Both the position numbers and the translations under genes were made by a program. 64,000 nucleotides of DNA from Candidatus Neomicrothrix sp. UBA814. Its GTDB lineage: Bacteria > Actinomycetota > Acidimicrobiia > Acidimicrobiales > Poriferisodalaceae. Positions 31,473-40,708 of the stretch are shown in pieces. The notes beneath the pieces are model-generated. The model saw nothing but the letters and a program-made list of their open reading frames with translations. It was not told the origin of the DNA and searched no databases. Positions within the stretch are counted from its first letter, which is position 1, and each line of letters begins with the position of its first letter. The DNA is taken from positions 1-64,000 of the forward strand of contig DBIA01000029.1 in NCBI GenBank assembly GCA_002296525.1. Direction: 5' to 3'.

Positions 31473-34042
31473 TTTCCTTTAATTTGAACGGGAGCCCCGT
31501 TTCAGTGTCGGATCAACACGAACATCTCCTTAGCGCTCTCAGAGATGAACTCGGTGTGATTTCGCCAAAAGATGGTTGTGCTCCCTCAGGGCAGTGTGGC
31601 TGCTGCACCGTATTGGTTGGGGACAAAGCCCGCGTAGCTTGTCAAACTTCTCTTGAACGAGTCGCCGGCGAAGAAATCACCACACTTGAAGGATTCGATC
31701 GGCAGGAACTAGATCGATACTGCGAAGTGTTTGCTGCTAATGGTGCACTCCAATGTGGGTTTTGTATCCCGGGCATTCTTGTGCGAGCCAAAGCGTTAAT
31801 CCAAAAAAAGGGTGAAGCCCTCACTCGTGATGAAACAGCGCGACATCTTGGTGCGCACCTATGTCGTTGTACGGGCTACGTCAAAATCTTGGACGCTATT
31901 GAGGACCTAGCAACTGGAGTGCCAGTGTCCGTTCAGCCGCCCAAAGGAGTGGGTTCTAGAGGCACGAAATATGAAGCCGAAGCACTTGCTGCAGGAGTAA
32001 GACCTTTTATCGACGACATGGATGCTGACGGGCTCCTTCACGGCGCTCTTAAACTCAGCGACCATGCCAGAGCAGACGTTGTGGCAATTAACGTCGACGA
32101 AGCTCGCGCTTTAGAAGGAGTGGTTGGAGTCTTCACTGCAGCCGATATCCCCGGCGAAATTCGGGTTGGTTTAATCCATAAAGATTGGCCGGTAATGATT
32201 CCCGAAGGAGGACGAACGTCTTACCTCGGTGACGTATTAGCCGTAGTGGTGGCCATCAATAAATCCATAGCTGTTCGAGCGACCGAGTTAGTTCACGTTG
32301 AGTACGAAGTACATCAACCAAAGACCGACCCAATCCGAGTAGTAACCGACAGTGAGGACGCGGTCTGGGGACTCGAAGGAAACGTCTTGTCAACGTCTAC
32401 CTATCAACGAGGTGACGTCGACACAGCTCTCGAACACTCAGCTCATGTAGTAACTGAAACCTTTCAAACCCAACGAGTTGAGCACGCGTTTCTTGAACCG
32501 GAATCAACATTGGCTATCCCAACCGATCAGGGATTACACGTCTACACCGGGGGACAAGGGATCTGGGACGATCGCAACGACATAGCCCGTGTACTTGACC
32601 TAGAACCGGCAAGGATTGTTACCGAGCTAGTCACAAATGGTGGGGCATTTGGTGGCAAAGAAGACATGTCGAACCAGGTCCATGCAGCCCTATCTGCATG
32701 GCTTCTGCAGCGTCCGGTCCAAATCACGTTGTCTCGCGAACAGTCCTTGCTGATGCACCCAAAACGACACCCGATTCGCATGACCTACGAAGCCGGATGC
32801 GATTCCGAAGGAAAATTAACAGCTGTAAGAGCGAGAATGCTCGGTGATTCAGGACCCTATGCATCAGTTGGAATGAAAGTTCTGGAACGCGCCGCCGGTC
32901 ACGCCACAGGGCCCTACGTTCTACCAGCCGTAGACGTTGAGGCCATCGCCGTTCGCACCAATAACCCGGTTTGCGGAGCTTTCCGAGGATTCGGCGCCAA
33001 CCAGGCGCAGTTCGCCATGGAAGGCGTAATGGACCGACTAGCAGAACAAGTAGGAATCAGCGGCTGGGAAATTCGCTCTCGAAATGTCGTCAAGCCAGGA
33101 GACGTCTGGGGTCCAGGCCAAATCATGGACGACGGATGTCTTGGTGCTCGAGCGTGTCTTGACGCAATTAAACCTGCTTATGAAACTGCACTCCAAGCAA
33201 AGGTGCCAGTAGGAATAGGCCTGGGACTGAAAAATTCAGGACTTGGTAACGGGTTTGACGAAATAGCGAAAGCAGTAGTCCACTTTTGCGAAGATGGAAC
33301 CGTAGAAGTACGCCACTGCTGGACCGAAATGGGTCAGGGTGTCCACAACGTCGCTCTCCAAGTAGCGGTTGAGGAGCTCGGAGTCTCCGCTGATCAGGTC
33401 AAAGTGATCGTCGATTCGACCCGTGAATTGGGAGCCGGTCAGACAACTGGAAGCAGGGGCACACTTATGGGCGCCGGAGCAGTGCAAGACGCCTGCCGGG
33501 TAGCACTCCTTGATAATTGCCGAGTCGGAGTCGACTATGAAGGTAGCTATCGCATCAACTGGACCAACTCCCTGAGCGAAGGCGTCGAAAATCCAGTTAT
33601 CCATTCAACTTTTGGATACGCGGCACAACTGGTGCTGCTTGATCCAGAAACATACGAAGTCGAACGCGTTGTTGCCGCCCATGATGTTGGACGGGCAGTC
33701 AATCCACTGCTGTGCGAAGGGCAGATTGAAGGCGCTGTTCACATGGGCTTGGGTTACGCGCTAACTGAGGGATTTCCGACTGATTCGTTGGGTCGACCCC
33801 TCAACACCACTCTTCGGAGTCTCGACATCATCCGACCAAAGGACATGCCTCCCGTTGACGTCATCATCGTCGAATCACCTGAACCTGGAGCTCCCTATGG
33901 GATAAAAGGCGTTGGCGAAATTGGGCTTGTACCCACTGCAGGCGCAGTCGCCGCCGCCATTCGCTCAACAGGTCAAGAATGGCCAACCGAATTGCCGATT
34001 CAAAACACAGCAAACCGTGAACGAGCCGACGCGTGGCGTTAG
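31469..34042 (+). CDS. Molybdenum hydroxylase, [2Fe-2S] + Mo domains fused (xanthine dehydrogenase family, XdhD-like)
   Basis: 857 residues. N-terminal plant-type ferredoxin domain with CAPSGQCGCCTVLVG (about 37-51), then the second cluster domain with QCGFCIPGILVRAKAL and HLCRCTGYVKILDA. From about 160 onward is the Mo-binding subunit: GGAFGGKEDMSNQ, VCGAFRGFGANQAQ and the active-site Glu in GIKGVGEIGLVP. The FAD domain of complete xanthine dehydrogenases is missing. The same Fe-S/Mo fusion is seen in E. coli XdhD, which also neighbours ssnA. Hydroxylates a purine or other N-heterocycle; the FAD subunit must come from elsewhere. Confidence 0.88.
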   Translation: MISFNLNGSPVSVSDQHEHLLSALRDELGVISPKDGCAPSGQCGCCTVLVGDKARVACQTSLERVAGEEITTLEGFDRQELDRYCEVFAANGALQCGFCIPGILVRAKALIQKKGEALTRDETARHLGAHLCRCTGYVKILDAIEDLATGVPVSVQPPKGVGSRGTKYEAEALAAGVRPFIDDMDADGLLHGALKLSDHARADVVAINVDEARALEGVVGVFTAADIPGEIRVGLIHKDWPVMIPEGGRTSYLGDVLAVVVAINKSIAVRATELVHVEYEVHQPKTDPIRVVTDSEDAVWGLEGNVLSTSTYQRGDVDTALEHSAHVVTETFQTQRVEHAFLEPESTLAIPTDQGLHVYTGGQGIWDDRNDIARVLDLEPARIVTELVTNGGAFGGKEDMSNQVHAALSAWLLQRPVQITLSREQSLLMHPKRHPIRMTYEAGCDSEGKLTAVRARMLGDSGPYASVGMKVLERAAGHATGPYVLPAVDVEAIAVRTNNPVCGAFRGFGANQAQFAMEGVMDRLAEQVGISGWEIRSRNVVKPGDVWGPGQIMDDGCLGARACLDAIKPAYETALQAKVPVGIGLGLKNSGLGNGFDEIAKAVVHFCEDGTVEVRHCWTEMGQGVHNVALQVAVEELGVSADQVKVIVDSTRELGAGQTTGSRGTLMGAGAVQDACRVALLDNCRVGVDYEGSYRINWTNSLSEGVENPVIHSTFGYAAQLVLLDPETYEVERVVAAHDVGRAVNPLLCEGQIEGAVHMGLGYALTEGFPTDSLGRPLNTTLRSLDIIRPKDMPPVDVIIVESPEPGAPYGIKGVGEIGLVPTAGAVAAAIRSTGQEWPTELPIQNTANRERADAWR

Positions 34043-35085
34043 AAGACTTAGCGCCTAACCAAACCAGCGGGTTGGTTTGCGCACACCATCACCTATACAG
34101 CGCGCTTGCCCCAGGCATGCCGGCACCCCCGCGAACCCCTACTTCCTTTCGAGACATTCTTGAACTCGTATGGTGGCGCCTCGACCGAGCGTTAGACCTA
34201 GAAATGCTGGAATGGTCAGCCAAACTTGGAGCCCTTGAGGCCATCGAAGCTGGCACTACGGCCATAGTTGACCATCACGAATCACCCAATGTGATTGAAG
34301 GCTCATTAGATGTGATTGCTAACGCCTGCGCAGAAGTGGGTGTGCGAGTGAATTGCTCATATGGGGTCACCGATCGCCATGGAACAGAAGGCGCGCAACG
34401 AGGCCTCGAAGAAAATAGACGGTACTTAGCGGCAGGAGGTGTGGGCATGGTCGGCGTTCACGCGGCCTTTACCTGTGAACCTGACACCCTCCTCGCAGCC
34501 AGCGAACTAGCCCAAACTCATGGTGTCGGAGTTCACATACACGTAGCCGAAGGAACGGACGATTTGGACGCAAGTGACCGGCTAAGAGATCTCAGCCGGG
34601 ATAACTGGCTCCTAGTCCATGGAGTCCACTTAGATGACAACCATGGACTGAATGGCTACATCGTGCATAATCCCCGATCAAATATGAACAACTCAGTTGG
34701 CTATGCAGCACCACACAGACTCGGACTCCCAATAGCTCTGGGAACTGACGGTATAGGCGCGGCAATGCTCGAAGAATTTCGTATCGCGTACGCCCGACTC
34801 CGAGAATACGACGTTACGGCAACCCCTGAACTTCCTTGGTCCTGGCTAGAAACTGGGTATCGAATAACTCCCGAAGCGGCACATGATCGAGTCACATGGT
34901 TTGACGGACCGATCGATCCATGGCGGCTCGCATTTCATACCAACATGAAACCTCAGTCAGTAGAAATTGGCGGAGAAGTTGTCTACACCGAAGGGAAGCC
35001 AACCCGCGTAGATGCGACGGAAATTCGAGCCAAAGCTGCAGAGCAAGCACAACGTCTTTTTGCGAAGCTCGAAAATATGGTGTGA
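34033..35085 (+). CDS. ssnA: SsnA-like amidohydrolase, shortened
   Basis: 350 residues. The core matches the SsnA family: SGLVCAHHHLYSALAPGMP (metal-binding HxH region), LELVWWRLDRALDLE, GTTAIVDHHESPNVIEGSLD, GVHIHVAEGTDDL, NPRSNMNNSVGYA and LGTDGIGAAM (Asp ligand). Full SsnA proteins are about 440 residues; here the first ~60 residues that form half of the beta-sandwich are absent and the C-terminal half is shortened. GTG start overlaps the preceding gene by 10 bases. Family members are thought to deaminate or hydrolyse purine-like compounds; the exact reaction is not established. Ends 3 bp from a convergent gene. Confidence 0.75.
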   Translation: MALEDLAPNQTSGLVCAHHHLYSALAPGMPAPPRTPTSFRDILELVWWRLDRALDLEMLEWSAKLGALEAIEAGTTAIVDHHESPNVIEGSLDVIANACAEVGVRVNCSYGVTDRHGTEGAQRGLEENRRYLAAGGVGMVGVHAAFTCEPDTLLAASELAQTHGVGVHIHVAEGTDDLDASDRLRDLSRDNWLLVHGVHLDDNHGLNGYIVHNPRSNMNNSVGYAAPHRLGLPIALGTDGIGAAMLEEFRIAYARLREYDVTATPELPWSWLETGYRITPEAAHDRVTWFDGPIDPWRLAFHTNMKPQSVEIGGEVVYTEGKPTRVDATEIRAKAAEQAQRLFAKLENMV

Positions 35086-35088
35086 TCC

Positions 35089-37326
35089 CTAACTGTCAAC
35101 AGAGGCCAGGTGCTCAAGCACTAGCGAAGGCGTTAGAGGAAATTTATTAATCCAAACGCCAGTTGCATCATGAAGCGCCGCAGTTACAGCGGGTGCATAT
35201 GTGATGTACGGCATCTCCGACACGCCACGTGCTCCCCACGGACCCAAAGGATCAGCACCTTCCAAAATTACACAGTCCACCTGGCCTGGAACATCTCCGA
35301 TTCCAGGAATCAAATACTGCGATAACCGCGGATTTTGAATGCGTCCATTTTCCACGACGAGTTGCTCGCTCAAGGTATAACCATGTGCCTGGGCGATAGC
35401 CCCTTCAATCTGACCTCGCAGCATCTGAGGATGGATCGCTCTGCCGACATCATGAACTGACACAACACGATCAACTCTTATGTGGCCAGTTCCAATATCT
35501 ACAGTGAGCTCGACGGCTTGAGCCATGTAGCCGTAGCAAAAGTTTGGTTGCCCCTCACCAGTCACCGGGTCCAACGCCTCGGTCGCGGGGGGTTTATAAC
35601 GGAAATGCCCTGCTGCAGGTCTTGCTCCATCTGCCCAGGTTTTTTCTGCTTCTTCTACCGCACCCAAAACTGAATTCCCCGCCATGAATGTCAAACGAGA
35701 TGCCGACGCTGATCCCGAGTCTCCGCCCGTTGAAGTATCACTGAAGGACCCCTCGACGCATTCGAAATCAAGACCGACCGCGTCAGCAACCATTTGAGTT
35801 AGCGCCGTGTGAACACCTTGCCCTACCTCAGCAGCACTATGGAAAAGCTCCACGCGACTAGGGCGCTCATCGTCTACATCACCGTGGAAAACGACGTCTG
35901 CTTCACATGCTTCTGGAAAGCCGAAACTAAAGCCCACATTTTTCATACCGACTGCATATCCGCGCCCTTGGCGGAGCTGCGTAGTTTCAGCAGGCAATGA
36001 TGCAATCGGCGCAAAGGGAGGGTGGTTAGGTAAATCTTCTGAGGGCGGCACTCGCTCAACGCATGCATCTATCACCCTGGTTACACCGACGCCCTCCGGC
36101 AGACCTGACTGAGTAATGCCATCAGATAAGTCAGTAAGAGCGTTGCGTTGCCGCAACTCCATGGGATCCATCCCCAGTTTGCTCGCCAACTTGTTCATCT
36201 GTGATTCAGCGACAAACGCGCCTTGTGGACCACCAAATCCGCGAAACGCTCCACCCGGAACGCTATGGGTGTAGATAGCTCTACTGTCGATACGAGCGTT
36301 AGGAACGTTGTAGGCACCGGCTACCGACAAATGAAGATTTCCCAAAACCTTGTTAGATGTGTAGTTGTAGGCGCCAGCATCGAGCCAAACATCGGCTTCA
36401 ACAGCGGTAATCACACCGTCAGACGTGGAGCCCAGTCGAGCAGTAACGGTGGCTCGATGCCGCTTGTGGTGACCAACGATTGACTCTTCTCGGGACCAAC
36501 CACAATGAACAGGTCGATTGATCCCCAAAGCATGCAACTTGTGGGCTGTAACCGCCATAACGATCTGCAAGCTCATGTCTTCTTTTCCGCCAAACGCGCC
36601 CCCGATAGCGGCATATCTGACACGAACTTCTTCTTCATCCAGAGCAAGAGCATGAGCGATCTGCTCTCGATCCTCGTGCACCCATTGACCACTTGTTTCG
36701 ACGGTGACGCGATCCTGTTCGTCTATCCAGGCTGTGGCGGCCTCCACCTGAAGGTAAGCGTGTTCCTGATGCGGTAGCTCGTAAGTCCCCTCAATCACTA
36801 TGTCAGCAGCCTCCATACCTTGAGCTGCGTCGCCTTTGCGAATTTGCAAGGTGTGGTACGTGTTTGTTGAAGAGCCCGGGTGTACTAAAACTTCGTCCGT
36901 CTTGGCGGAAGCGACGTCACTTGCCATCGGCAATGGCTCCCACTCGGTATCGATTAGTGCTGACGCTCGTCGCGCTTCACTCAGGGACTCTGCGACGACC
37001 ACTGCAAGATGATCAGCCTCCCATCGGCTTATGTCACATGGGACCGAACTGCGCCCAGTGTCGTTGAGCCCAATGAAAACTGGTTGATCAAATAAAGTAA
37101 GCCCATATTCATTCACCGGAACATCAGCGGCTGTAACAACTGTTACGACACCTGGTGATGCGACCACCTTCGATAGATCTATAGACACCAACCGGGCGTG
37201 TGGTTGATTCGTAAAGACGACAACGGCATGTAGCGCGTTGTCTGGTACTCGGTCTGCTGGGTACAGCGCTAGACCGGTAACTTTGTCGACTGCATCGACA
37301 CGTGCTGGATCTTTTCCGACCGCCAT
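35089..37326 (-). CDS. Xanthine dehydrogenase family, molybdopterin-binding subunit
   Basis: 745 residues, the length of separate XdhB/CoxL-type subunits. Contains the hammerhead domain (DKVTGLALYPADRVPDNALH), IGGAFGGKEDMSLQIVMA, SVPGGAFRGFGGPQGAFVAE and the active-site glutamate in WGARGVSEMPYITY. Forms a heteromer with the FAD/Fe-S protein encoded immediately upstream, whose stop codon overlaps its ATG by one base (TGATG). Hydroxylates purines or other heterocycles. A second, independently organised set is encoded on the other strand at 31469-34042. Confidence 0.9.
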   Translation of the reverse strand: MAVGKDPARVDAVDKVTGLALYPADRVPDNALHAVVVFTNQPHARLVSIDLSKVVASPGVVTVVTAADVPVNEYGLTLFDQPVFIGLNDTGRSSVPCDISRWEADHLAVVVAESLSEARRASALIDTEWEPLPMASDVASAKTDEVLVHPGSSTNTYHTLQIRKGDAAQGMEAADIVIEGTYELPHQEHAYLQVEAATAWIDEQDRVTVETSGQWVHEDREQIAHALALDEEEVRVRYAAIGGAFGGKEDMSLQIVMAVTAHKLHALGINRPVHCGWSREESIVGHHKRHRATVTARLGSTSDGVITAVEADVWLDAGAYNYTSNKVLGNLHLSVAGAYNVPNARIDSRAIYTHSVPGGAFRGFGGPQGAFVAESQMNKLASKLGMDPMELRQRNALTDLSDGITQSGLPEGVGVTRVIDACVERVPPSEDLPNHPPFAPIASLPAETTQLRQGRGYAVGMKNVGFSFGFPEACEADVVFHGDVDDERPSRVELFHSAAEVGQGVHTALTQMVADAVGLDFECVEGSFSDTSTGGDSGSASASRLTFMAGNSVLGAVEEAEKTWADGARPAAGHFRYKPPATEALDPVTGEGQPNFCYGYMAQAVELTVDIGTGHIRVDRVVSVHDVGRAIHPQMLRGQIEGAIAQAHGYTLSEQLVVENGRIQNPRLSQYLIPGIGDVPGQVDCVILEGADPLGPWGARGVSEMPYITYAPAVTAALHDATGVWINKFPLTPSLVLEHLASVDS

Positions 37327-38786
37327 CAGGAATCACTTCCCGCTTTATCGCTTAGCCGAAGGGACTTAATTATCGAGTAGTACCCAGTGCATCGACATAG
37401 GTTTCCGGCCAGAGCGGATTCAATTTCGTCATTTGATGGGTTGTTGTTTTCCTCTAATAATGTGGCGGCAGCAACTAGAAACCCAGGTGTGCAAAATCCG
37501 CATTGAACAGCGAACTCTTCAAGAAAGCGTTCCTGAACTGGGTGAAGGTGTTCCCCGCTAGCAAGGCCCTCAATAGTTACCACCGACGCGCCGTCGGCTT
37601 GTGCTGTCGGGGTAAGGCAACTCATCACCGCCGAACCGTTTAACCGAACTGTGCACGCGCCACATTCACCTTCAGAGCAACCCTCTTTTGTTCCAGTGGA
37701 GACGTTTGCTCGAAGCCATCCAAGAAGAGTGGAATTAGCGCCCAATGGGGCTGCAATCGACGTCCCATTCACCTCGCAGGCAATCTCTGACAGAGTAGAT
37801 ATTTCGCTCTGACTTGGGACGGACTGACCGAGGTTCCAACCAAGCAACGGGCCAACCTCAGGATTTGGAACAAAACCTTCCGATAGTCCCACTAGGGACC
37901 GTTCGATAGCGGTCTTGGTAACGGCTTGACGGTATGTTGCTGTGCCGCGTATATCGTCAATAGGAGAGATAGCTTCTCCCGCAACTTGAGCGGCAGTCTT
38001 TGCTGTAGCTCTACTCAGTTTTTCTCCAATTAAATATTCTCTGAGAGCTTCTGAGATAGAGACGACTTCGCTAACGCTGCCTATTGCTATGTCGGCGCGC
38101 GTAATTGCAGCTGTTACCTCGTCAATTTCAAGAACAATTCCAGCATGCACAACTGAGATTGCCTGGGCGCTTCGGTTCCCAACTTTGAACCAAGTCCCGA
38201 TGGTGTGCTTGTTCCACCGGGGCACCCTTATAGATCGGACGAGTTCGGACCTCTTGAGAACAGTTTTTCTAAATCCGGTAAAAAAGTCGCGAATTGGAAT
38301 TTCACGGCTTCCACCTGATGAATCGATGACGACTTTCGAGTCAAGAGCGACAAGCGCCGAAATAGTGTCGTTAGCCGGACTAGCCGTCACAATATTGCCT
38401 ACAACAGTTGCTCGGTTGCGAAGTTGTGCTGACCCAATCTCCAGACACGCCATCCGCAACAAATCAAATGCGGGATCCAAATCCGTTGAGTTAAGTACTT
38501 GATTGTGCGTTACCGAACATCCAATTTCGATCGAGCTGTCGTCGATATCGATTTGAGTGCATTCGGAGAGGCCCCATAGGTCTAGGAGAACAGCCGTACG
38601 GTCACCGGGTTCATCATTTTGGCGATGAAGTTCCAGGACAAGATCGGTGGCACCCGCGAGTGGACGCGCATCAGGAAAGGCAGCGTACATATCAAGGGCT
38701 TCCTCCCAACTTGCTGGTTTCAAGACCTTCTCGATCTGTGTTCCCAGTCGCTGGGACTCATGAAGAAGTCCCGCTTCTAGATTCAT
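37326..38786 (-). CDS. Xanthine dehydrogenase family, fused FAD + [2Fe-2S] subunit
   Basis: 486 residues. N-terminal ~300 residues are a CoxM-type FAD domain: DARPLAGATDLVLELHRQ (FAD pyrophosphate loop) and GSAQLRNRATVVGNIVTASP. The C-terminal ~160 residues are the [2Fe-2S] subunit: CSEGECGACTVRLNG, then QCGFCTPGFLVAAATLLEE and NLCRCTGYYSIIKS. This FAD-then-FeS order in one chain resembles XdhA-like proteins, with the domain order reversed relative to eukaryotic enzymes. Its FAD module might also serve the FAD-less hydroxylase on the other strand (speculative). Overlaps the hydrolase gene upstream by four bases. Confidence 0.88.
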   Translation of the reverse strand: MNLEAGLLHESQRLGTQIEKVLKPASWEEALDMYAAFPDARPLAGATDLVLELHRQNDEPGDRTAVLLDLWGLSECTQIDIDDSSIEIGCSVTHNQVLNSTDLDPAFDLLRMACLEIGSAQLRNRATVVGNIVTASPANDTISALVALDSKVVIDSSGGSREIPIRDFFTGFRKTVLKRSELVRSIRVPRWNKHTIGTWFKVGNRSAQAISVVHAGIVLEIDEVTAAITRADIAIGSVSEVVSISEALREYLIGEKLSRATAKTAAQVAGEAISPIDDIRGTATYRQAVTKTAIERSLVGLSEGFVPNPEVGPLLGWNLGQSVPSQSEISTLSEIACEVNGTSIAAPLGANSTLLGWLRANVSTGTKEGCSEGECGACTVRLNGSAVMSCLTPTAQADGASVVTIEGLASGEHLHPVQERFLEEFAVQCGFCTPGFLVAAATLLEENNNPSNDEIESALAGNLCRCTGYYSIIKSLRLSDKAGSDS

Positions 38787-39613
38787 GTCGACTTTGCTTT
38801 CAGGTCTCTGAGAGTGTCGTCTACCCAGCTTTGAAGATCGCCAATAACTTCTTCCTTATTGATCTCGTTCAAAAGTTCGTGCTTGGCCCCGTCGTAAAGT
38901 TTGATTGTCTTTGTTGGGCTGGGCATGTCCTCAATTGCTTGAAGAGAATCGCCATAAGGGACAAATGGGTCAGCGGTGCCGTGGAAGAACCCGACCGGAA
39001 TCCGAATGTTGTCGATCTCTTCCCGGAATTGATCTAGAGCGATTACTTCTGCTTCGAGAAGTGCTCGCTTGTATAAGCCTCGATATACCAGTGGATCAGC
39101 GTCATATGCAGCGCACACTTCCAAATCTCGGGACATGCCTAAGGGATCTGAGTCTTCAGGAGGTAGTTCCGGCAGTGAAAGAACTTCACGAGCCCATTTC
39201 CAGTCACCTATTACTGCCCCAAAAAATGCTGCCCCTGCCGCTCGTTCTGGCCAACGTTGTACAAAACGAGCTGCTAACAGACCGCCCATTGAATGACCCA
39301 CAAGAATCAAAGGGAGCCGACCTGACAAATGTTCACCTGCCGCCGTTGCCGTGGCTCCTATGTCATCTACAACGAGACCGAAATCGGTGATCAGTGCACG
39401 TTCACCCTCCGACAGTCCGTGACCGACGTGGTCTGGAGCTAGAACCGCTAGTCCATTCTTCACTAGTGCCTCGGCTACATGCGCGTAGCGGCCGCCGTAC
39501 TCGGCGTATCCATGAAGGATCAACACAAGTGCACGCGGCTTTACTGAAGGGCTCCACAACCGAAGGTGAAGGGTCCCTGCATGTCCATTTATTTGGATCT
39601 CTTCAAAATTCAT
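38783..39613 (-). CDS. Alpha/beta hydrolase, monoacylglycerol lipase-like
   Basis: 276 residues. HGYAEYGGRYAHVAEAL near the N-terminus and the nucleophile elbow LVGHSMGGLLAARF (Ser about 106) are typical of lysophospholipase/monoacylglycerol lipase-like enzymes. Asp in GTADPFVPY and His in GAKHELLNE complete the triad. No signal peptide. Overlaps both neighbours by four bases, placing it inside the leftward operon between the PLP enzymes and the dehydrogenase, though a role in purine breakdown is not obvious. Confidence 0.85.
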   Translation of the reverse strand: MNFEEIQINGHAGTLHLRLWSPSVKPRALVLILHGYAEYGGRYAHVAEALVKNGLAVLAPDHVGHGLSEGERALITDFGLVVDDIGATATAAGEHLSGRLPLILVGHSMGGLLAARFVQRWPERAAGAAFFGAVIGDWKWAREVLSLPELPPEDSDPLGMSRDLEVCAAYDADPLVYRGLYKRALLEAEVIALDQFREEIDNIRIPVGFFHGTADPFVPYGDSLQAIEDMPSPTKTIKLYDGAKHELLNEINKEEVIGDLQSWVDDTLRDLKAKST

Positions 39614-40707
39614 GCCGATACCTCATTTTCACGGTCGATACCTGTGAACAACACCCCGACTACTGATCCGTCCTCAACGGAGGCTTCCACTAAACCAGCC
39701 AAGCCCGCTACCCCGGTGGGTGACACATTTAATCCAGTAACGCTAGTGGCAACTTCATGAGTTTCAATAAGTGTGGTTTCAGGAACAACGAGAGGCGTTC
39801 CTCCACTTTCTATCGTCGCTTCTAGTAATGGGAGCCAGTCATAGGTGACATCGTCAAGCAAGCCTGAGGCGGCGCTTGAGGGCTGATCCCACGGCCACAT
39901 GAACTCCTCAGGGTTAGCTCGACCCCTTTCAAGGTCAAATTCTGGTGCCAGCAAATCCCAGGCGCGTTTGAGTGGAGCGCACCCAGCAACTTGAACCGGA
40001 TAAAGCGCTACATTCGGTAAAGCCCTGCCAGTTGCAGTTCCCAGGGCACCTCCACCAACTTGCACAAAAACTCGGTCAAGGTTGTCGACCTGGTCTCTGA
40101 GTTCCCATCCCAATGTGCGCCCCCCGTCAAAAGTTGACGGAGTGTTAATTCCCTGAACGCCAAAAGGCTGTGAACCCCTCCGCACCTGAGCCATGAAACG
40201 TGCGTAACAAGGATCACCTAACGCGCTTGGATTTGACTCGCACACTTGAATTTGAGCCCCCAAGTTTTGCAGTGTCGCAAGCGCCGACTTTTCAGCCCAA
40301 GTTGGCACAAAGACTTCTATTGGCCGGTTGATTGCTTTGGCGACTATGGCAGCTGCTATTGCTGCGTTACCGCAACTGGCAATTGCCAGCGGTTGAGTTT
40401 CTTTGGTGTCTTCCGCAACTGCTAGATGCAGTGCAACTCCAAATAAATGCCTTGCTTTGTGTGATCCTCCCACCGAATCAATCTCCACTTTTATCTTCAG
40501 GTCGACTTTAAGACCGAGGGCCTTGGCTAGCTCCGACCCATCAAGAACAGGGGTTATTGAAAATCCAGTGCCGTCGATGAGTGCTATGTCTTGATCTAGT
40601 CGACTCACCAGGTCCACAAATTGTTGGTCACTCCAACCGTTGAGCATTGCGTTGTTGTACGAGTCGAGACGCTCGCGGTACACGATAAAAGGATTTGTCT
40701 CGGTCAC
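39610..40707 (-). CDS. PLP-dependent enzyme, fold type II (threonine synthase-like)
   Basis: 365 residues from the GTG at 40705-40707, immediately after the upstream stop codon; an ATG at 40738 or 40771 would extend it into that gene. Schiff-base Lys in SVGGSHKARHLFG; substrate loop ASCGNAAIAAAIVA; phosphate-binding FVQVGGGALGTATG. The family includes threonine synthase, cysteate synthase and various ammonia-lyases. The product cannot be named. Overlaps the hydrolase gene by four bases and follows another fold-II gene, suggesting sequential or paired action on an amino-acid-like intermediate. Confidence 0.72.
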   Translation of the reverse strand: MTETNPFIVYRERLDSYNNAMLNGWSDQQFVDLVSRLDQDIALIDGTGFSITPVLDGSELAKALGLKVDLKIKVEIDSVGGSHKARHLFGVALHLAVAEDTKETQPLAIASCGNAAIAAAIVAKAINRPIEVFVPTWAEKSALATLQNLGAQIQVCESNPSALGDPCYARFMAQVRRGSQPFGVQGINTPSTFDGGRTLGWELRDQVDNLDRVFVQVGGGALGTATGRALPNVALYPVQVAGCAPLKRAWDLLAPEFDLERGRANPEEFMWPWDQPSSAASGLLDDVTYDWLPLLEATIESGGTPLVVPETTLIETHEVATSVTGLNVSPTGVAGLAGLVEASVEDGSVVGVLFTGIDRENEVSA

Positions 40708-40708
40708 G

